Source: Corythucha ciliata
Lineage: Eukaryota > Arthropoda > Insecta > Hemiptera > Tingidae
Assembly: GCA_038030265.1 (NCBI GenBank)
Contig: CM075939.1
Coordinates: 8,475,253 to 8,539,252, forward strand
Direction of reading: 5' to 3'
Length of the DNA: 64,000 nucleotides
In this document: positions 60,467 through 64,000 of the stretch, one piece after another
How positions within the stretch are numbered: the first letter of the stretch is position 1
How the letters are laid out: the number at the start of each line of letters is the position of its first letter
Translations under genes and position numbers: made by a program
Notes under the pieces: model-generated
The model's database searches: none
Seen by the model: only the letters and a program-made list of their open reading frames with translations
Told to the model about the DNA's origin: nothing

Positions 60467-61585
60467 GGCGGGACCGTCCATCGCTTTGGTTCGTCCAAGT
60501 CGAAGCGCAATTCGCAATTGCTGGCATTACCCGCGAAACTACGAAATTTTTTCATGTCGTTGCACACCTGGACGAACAAATCGCAGTTGAGGTAGAAGAC
60601 ATTCTGACTTCCCCACCGGCCGCGGCTCCTTACACGACACTCAAAGAGCAGCTCATTGCACGACTCTCGATGTCGGCAGAGAAAAGGGTTCGGCAATTAC
60701 TCATGGAGGAAGAGCTCGGCGATCAAACCCCCTCACAATTTCTTCGCCGCCTTCGGTCCCTGGGTGGTCAAACGGTTGACCAGGACAACCTCATTCGCAC
60801 TTTTGTGGTTGCAACGCTTGCCACCGCACGTTCAAGCCATTCTGCAAGTTCAACAAGAACTACCAATGGGCAATCTAGCCACCATCGCTGACAAAATCTT
60901 GGAGGTACAGCCTTTTACCAACCCCATCGCTAACGTGGTGCAATCGACACCTCCAGCCGAAACAACGTCTTCTCTCGTCGACCAAATCGACAACCTCCGT
61001 CGTCAAATTAAAAAACTAGATACGCAACTCAGTGAAATCACTAGTCGTAAATCCCGGTCCCGCGAGTCATCGACACACCGACAGTCTTCGAGCAGGTCAT
61101 CATCACCCCCCTCGTCACGATATTGCTGGTACCACACCAAGTTCGGCAAACGCGCTTCGAAATGCGTTCCCCCCTTGCTCGTATCGTCCAAAAAACTACC
61201 ACAGCAGCCAGTAACGGCGGCAACTGACTGCAGCATTGGAAAGCACCGCCTTTTCGATTTCTGCTACGTCTACATCGACGATATTCTTATTTTTTCGCGA
61301 TCCCCGGAAGAACACGCAGCTCACCTCGAGGCACTTTTCAAACGCCTGTCCCACTACGGCGTTGTCATCAACACTTCAAAAAGCATCTTTGCCGTTAATG
61401 AAGTCACGTTTCTCGGCTATCGTATTTCTTCCGACGGTATTTCTTCCCCTCCAGATCGCATCTCAGCAATTCAATCGTTCACCCAACCGTCCGATGTCCA
61501 AGGTCTCCGACGTTTCCTTGGCATGCTAAACTTTTACAGAAGACACGTACCGATGGCAGCTGAAATACAAGCCCCTCTTTCATGA
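60467..61585 (+). pseudogene. Gag fused to late RT of mag-like Ty3 element 2 by deletion
   Basis: Gag starts inside the capsid region (SLWFVQVEAQFAIAGITRET, FHVVAHLDEQ, LGDQTPSQFLRRLRSLGG), shifts frame near 60805 (WLQRLPPHVQAILQVQQELP), and reaches the knuckle region CWYHTKFGKRASKC. At about 61205-61255 it passes in frame directly into the RT box YVYIDDILIFSRSPEEHAAH and FLGYRISSDGIS. The protease and RT fingers are thus deleted. The 5' part, including the LTR and gag start, is missing; family B repeat DNA adjoins. Related to element 1 (5199-7580). Confidence 0.85.
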
Positions 61586-62140
61586 CATTCTCGGTCCAGA
61601 CGTCAAAGGTTCAACTCCTGTCAATTGGACGCAGTCTCTCGAGCAAGCTTTTCAAGCCTGCAAAGACAAGTTGACGTCTGCTGTCTCACTCGCTTACACC
61701 GTCACAGGACAGGAGCAGAACTGGGGTTATTTACGGACGTCTCCAACCGCGCTGTCAGAGCCGTCATTCAACAAAAAGTCGACCACGCCTGGCAACCCCT
61801 CGGCTTCTTTTCGAAAAAAGTTTCCCCTCGTCAAGCAGATTGGCCCGTTTACTAACGCGAACTGCTAGCGATGTACGAAGCGATCCATTCATTTTCGCCA
61901 TTTTCTCGAAGGTCAAGTTTTCACTGTTTTCACCGACCACAAACCACTCACATTTGTTTTCACTCAAAAACTCGACAAATTGCCTCCTGTTCAGCGCAAC
62001 CAACTTACTTGTATATCGCAGTTTACGACCGAAATTCAACACGTTTCCGGATCTGACAACACCGTAGCAGACGCTCTATCTCGCGTCGATTCCATATCCT
62101 CCACCACGCACACAAAGTGGACGTAGAACTTCGAAACTTG
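61586..62140 (+). pseudogene. RNase H region of Ty3 element 2, multiply frameshifted
   Basis: Pieces of RNase H are spread over three frames: SLEQAFQACKDKLTSAVSLA, LGLFTDVSNRAVRAVIQQKV, PLGFFSKKVSPRQADWPVY, FTDHKPLTF-like residues and VSGSDNTVADALSRVD-like residues near 62060-62090. At least three indels are needed to join them. The order and spacing are normal for the family. Confidence 0.75.
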
Positions 62141-62147
62141 GAAATCG

Positions 62148-63240
62148 ATGGAATCCTCGCTCAATCTTGAGAAACTCACGGTCCCCGGAACAAACGTCGA
62201 AATCCTTTGCGACACTTCAACTTGTCGTCCTCGCCCCCTCGTTCCTACACCTTTACGTCGACCTATTTTCCTCCAACTTCACAACCTCAGTCATCCTGGT
62301 GTTCACGCGACCACAAAACTCCATCGTCGATCGATTCGTTTGGCCGTCGATAAGAAAAGATGTTACGGCTTGGACACATTCCTGTCTCGCCTGCCAGCGC
62401 TCAAAAGTCTTGCGTCATGTCCACTCGCCACTCGGTCACTTCGACACTCCCGATCTCATCGGCCCTCTCCCCGCACTTCTAGCGGCATGAAATACTGCCT
62501 AACATGCATCGACCGAGTGACACGCTGGCCGGAAGTCACTCCTCTACCGGACACATCGGCTTCAACCGTTGCAAATGCCTTTGTGTCCACATGGATAAGT
62601 CGATTCGGCGTACCCTCAAAAGTAACAACCGACCGTGGCCTCCAGTTCACTTCGTCACTGTTCCACACTCTAACGAAAAGTTTCGGCATTGACATCTGTC
62701 ATACCACCAGCTACCGTCCGGCAGCTAACGGCCTAGTGGAAAGGCTGCACCGTCAAATCAAGACAGCAATAACGTGCCACGCCGACAAAAATTGGGTCGA
62801 AAAACTCCCTCTTGTTCTGCTCGGAATACGATCTGCCTTCAAGGAAGATATTCAGTGTACTTCCGCGGCACTTGTTTTCGGCGAATCTCTCAGACTCCCA
62901 GGTGAATTCTTCTCCCCACCTGAGGAAAAACCCCCTTCGGAGATCATCAATCATCTCACTAAAATCTTCAACGAAATTCGTCCTATCCCAACCTCACGCC
63001 ATTCGAAACCCGGAGTTTTTGTCTATAAGGAGCTTGAAACTTGCTCCCACGTCATGGATTCGTGATGATAGCGTCCGCCCAACCCAGTTACCAAACGGGA
63101 CCAAAACGTCAAAACTATTACCGTTCGTCTATCTAACTCCAAGGAAACCACCGTTTCAATCGATCGCATCAAACCAGCCTTCATTCTCCGCGACGAAGAC
63201 TCGTCATCGCCCAACTTTCATCGTAGAACTCCGAGAGTAC
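62148..63240 (+). pseudogene. Integrase of Ty3 element 2
   Basis: The zinc-finger region starts LQLHNLSHPGVHATTKL. Its second half (WPSIRKDVTAWTHSCLACQR) is in another frame between about 62335 and 62485, so two compensating indels occur. The core then reads MKYCLTCIDRVTRWPEV, KVTTDRGLQFTSSLFHTL (Asp), YRPAANGLVERLHRQIK (Glu) and LPLVLLGIRSAF. TGA codons at 63063 and just after end the frame; family-like sequence (VRLSNSKETTVSIDRIKPAF) resumes one frame over, to about 63240. Confidence 0.82.
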
Positions 63241-63284
63241 GTTTTCTTTCGGTACGACCTAAGTCTCTCCCTGTGGGAGGGTGA

Positions 63285-64000
63285 TGTGGCGGCATTCCCC
63301 GCCATATGATTTTTTTTTACTACTTTTTAGTCATCAGTCACATTATTATTATCAGTTTTTAAGCCATAATACTTGATAAATGTTATATTTTATATTTATA
63401 TTTAATTATTATAATTATATTTAACATCAGTCACATTTCGTGTTTAGAAAAATATAAAAACACCAACATCTTTCCTTTTTATTTTATTTCCGAAGTGGAA
63501 CCAAAACCACTTCAGGTGATAGATCCCCCCCCCCTGTACCTACGCTCCTGCTTGATACCTGCTTGGCACGGGCGGCTATCGACTGCGTCACATCACATCG
63601 GTTAGGGTTTTTTTGCTTTTTTCCTATTCTACTTCTTCGTTTCCTGAACTTTCGCCTTCTTGTGCTGAAGGCATCGTCAGAGAACCTTTTGGGTTTTTTC
63701 ATATTTTTCATGGTTTAAAAACTAATAATATTAATAACACATTAATTTAATTGGTCAAAATCACGCTTCCCAAATGACAACTGCCAATTTTACTGTACTG
63801 GCAGCAGCCACCGAACGAATAGCTAATGACGACAAAGACAATGAAGTGGCTTCATTTTTTCCAGGTACCTGTCAACTGGAAGCAGTTTCCAAGACCTAGC
63901 ACTGCAATTCTGTAGATAGTAGGGGAGCCCACGATGCTAAATGGGGATTTACTCGAGCGTCGTAGAGACCTATTGGGTTGCAAAGATGATAAAAAGATAA
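63285..64000 (+). other. Start of the 3' LTR of Ty3 element 2, then unassigned AT-rich DNA
   Basis: The purine tract GTGGGAGGGTGA (63273-63284) precedes TGTGGCGGCATTCCCC, a plausible LTR start with a small hairpin (GGCGG...CCGCC). The LTR end was not found. The rest of the window is AT-rich, with a C-run at 63525-63533 and no recognised gene. Confidence 0.4.

Overview
The window reads as a repeat-dominated stretch of an animal genome, most probably an arthropod. The pointers are an R1-clade non-LTR retrotransposon (a group best known from arthropods), Jockey/CR1/I-like elements, mag-like Ty3 elements, hAT and piggyBac-type DNA elements, and one host exon that matches the animal nuclear-receptor coactivator NCOA6. 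The species cannot be fixed from sequence alone. A 500-base run of N (33239-33738) shows this is a scaffolded draft.

Layout. 1-5000: AT-rich DNA with two families of very degenerate repeats, both of about 30-bp period (called A and B here), and a 977-bp MITE. 5.0-7.6 kb: a deleted mag-like Ty3 element. 7.8-9.1 kb: a Jockey fragment on the minus strand and a piggyBac-type MITE. 9.2-13.6 kb: a nearly full-length CR1/Jockey-like element. 13.9-15.1 kb: a minus-strand hAT transposase with an intron. 15.1-20.0 kb: a non-LTR element carrying an RNase H domain. 20-29 kb: no recognised host gene; it holds MITEs, a four-copy hairpin tandem repeat, and a tRNA gene with GGT anticodon inside a large palindrome. 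29-33 kb: foldback MITEs and minus-strand RT remnants. 33.7-35.3 kb: a palindrome, an array of RFX/X-box-like sites at about 30-bp spacing, then the 5' coding part of an NCOA6-like gene with a nucleic-acid-binding-like N-terminal domain and an LXXLL motif. 35.4-39.5 kb: MITEs, a tRNA-derived SINE and an R1-clade ORF2. 43.4-47.3 kb: a long family-B array interrupted by a 303-bp MITE and a 1026-bp foldback element with 9-bp target duplications. 49.6-60 kb: a nest in which a copia remnant holds a hAT-like end, which holds a young Ty3 element (295-bp LTRs with two differences); that element itself holds an I-like non-LTR element in gag and a MITE in the RNase H region. 60.4-64 kb: a second mag-like Ty3 element, 5' truncated and frameshifted.

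Almost every coding unit is a mobile-element gene; each would supply its own capsid-like protein, protease, reverse transcriptase, endonuclease or transposase, and almost all are broken. Several breaks fall in homopolymer runs and could be assembly errors. The units most likely to serve the host are the NCOA6-like exon with its X-box cluster, and possibly the tRNA. The most distinctive structures are the foldback element, the X-box array, the tRNA palindrome, the two 30-bp-period repeat families and the frame-preserving insertions into the young Ty3 element.
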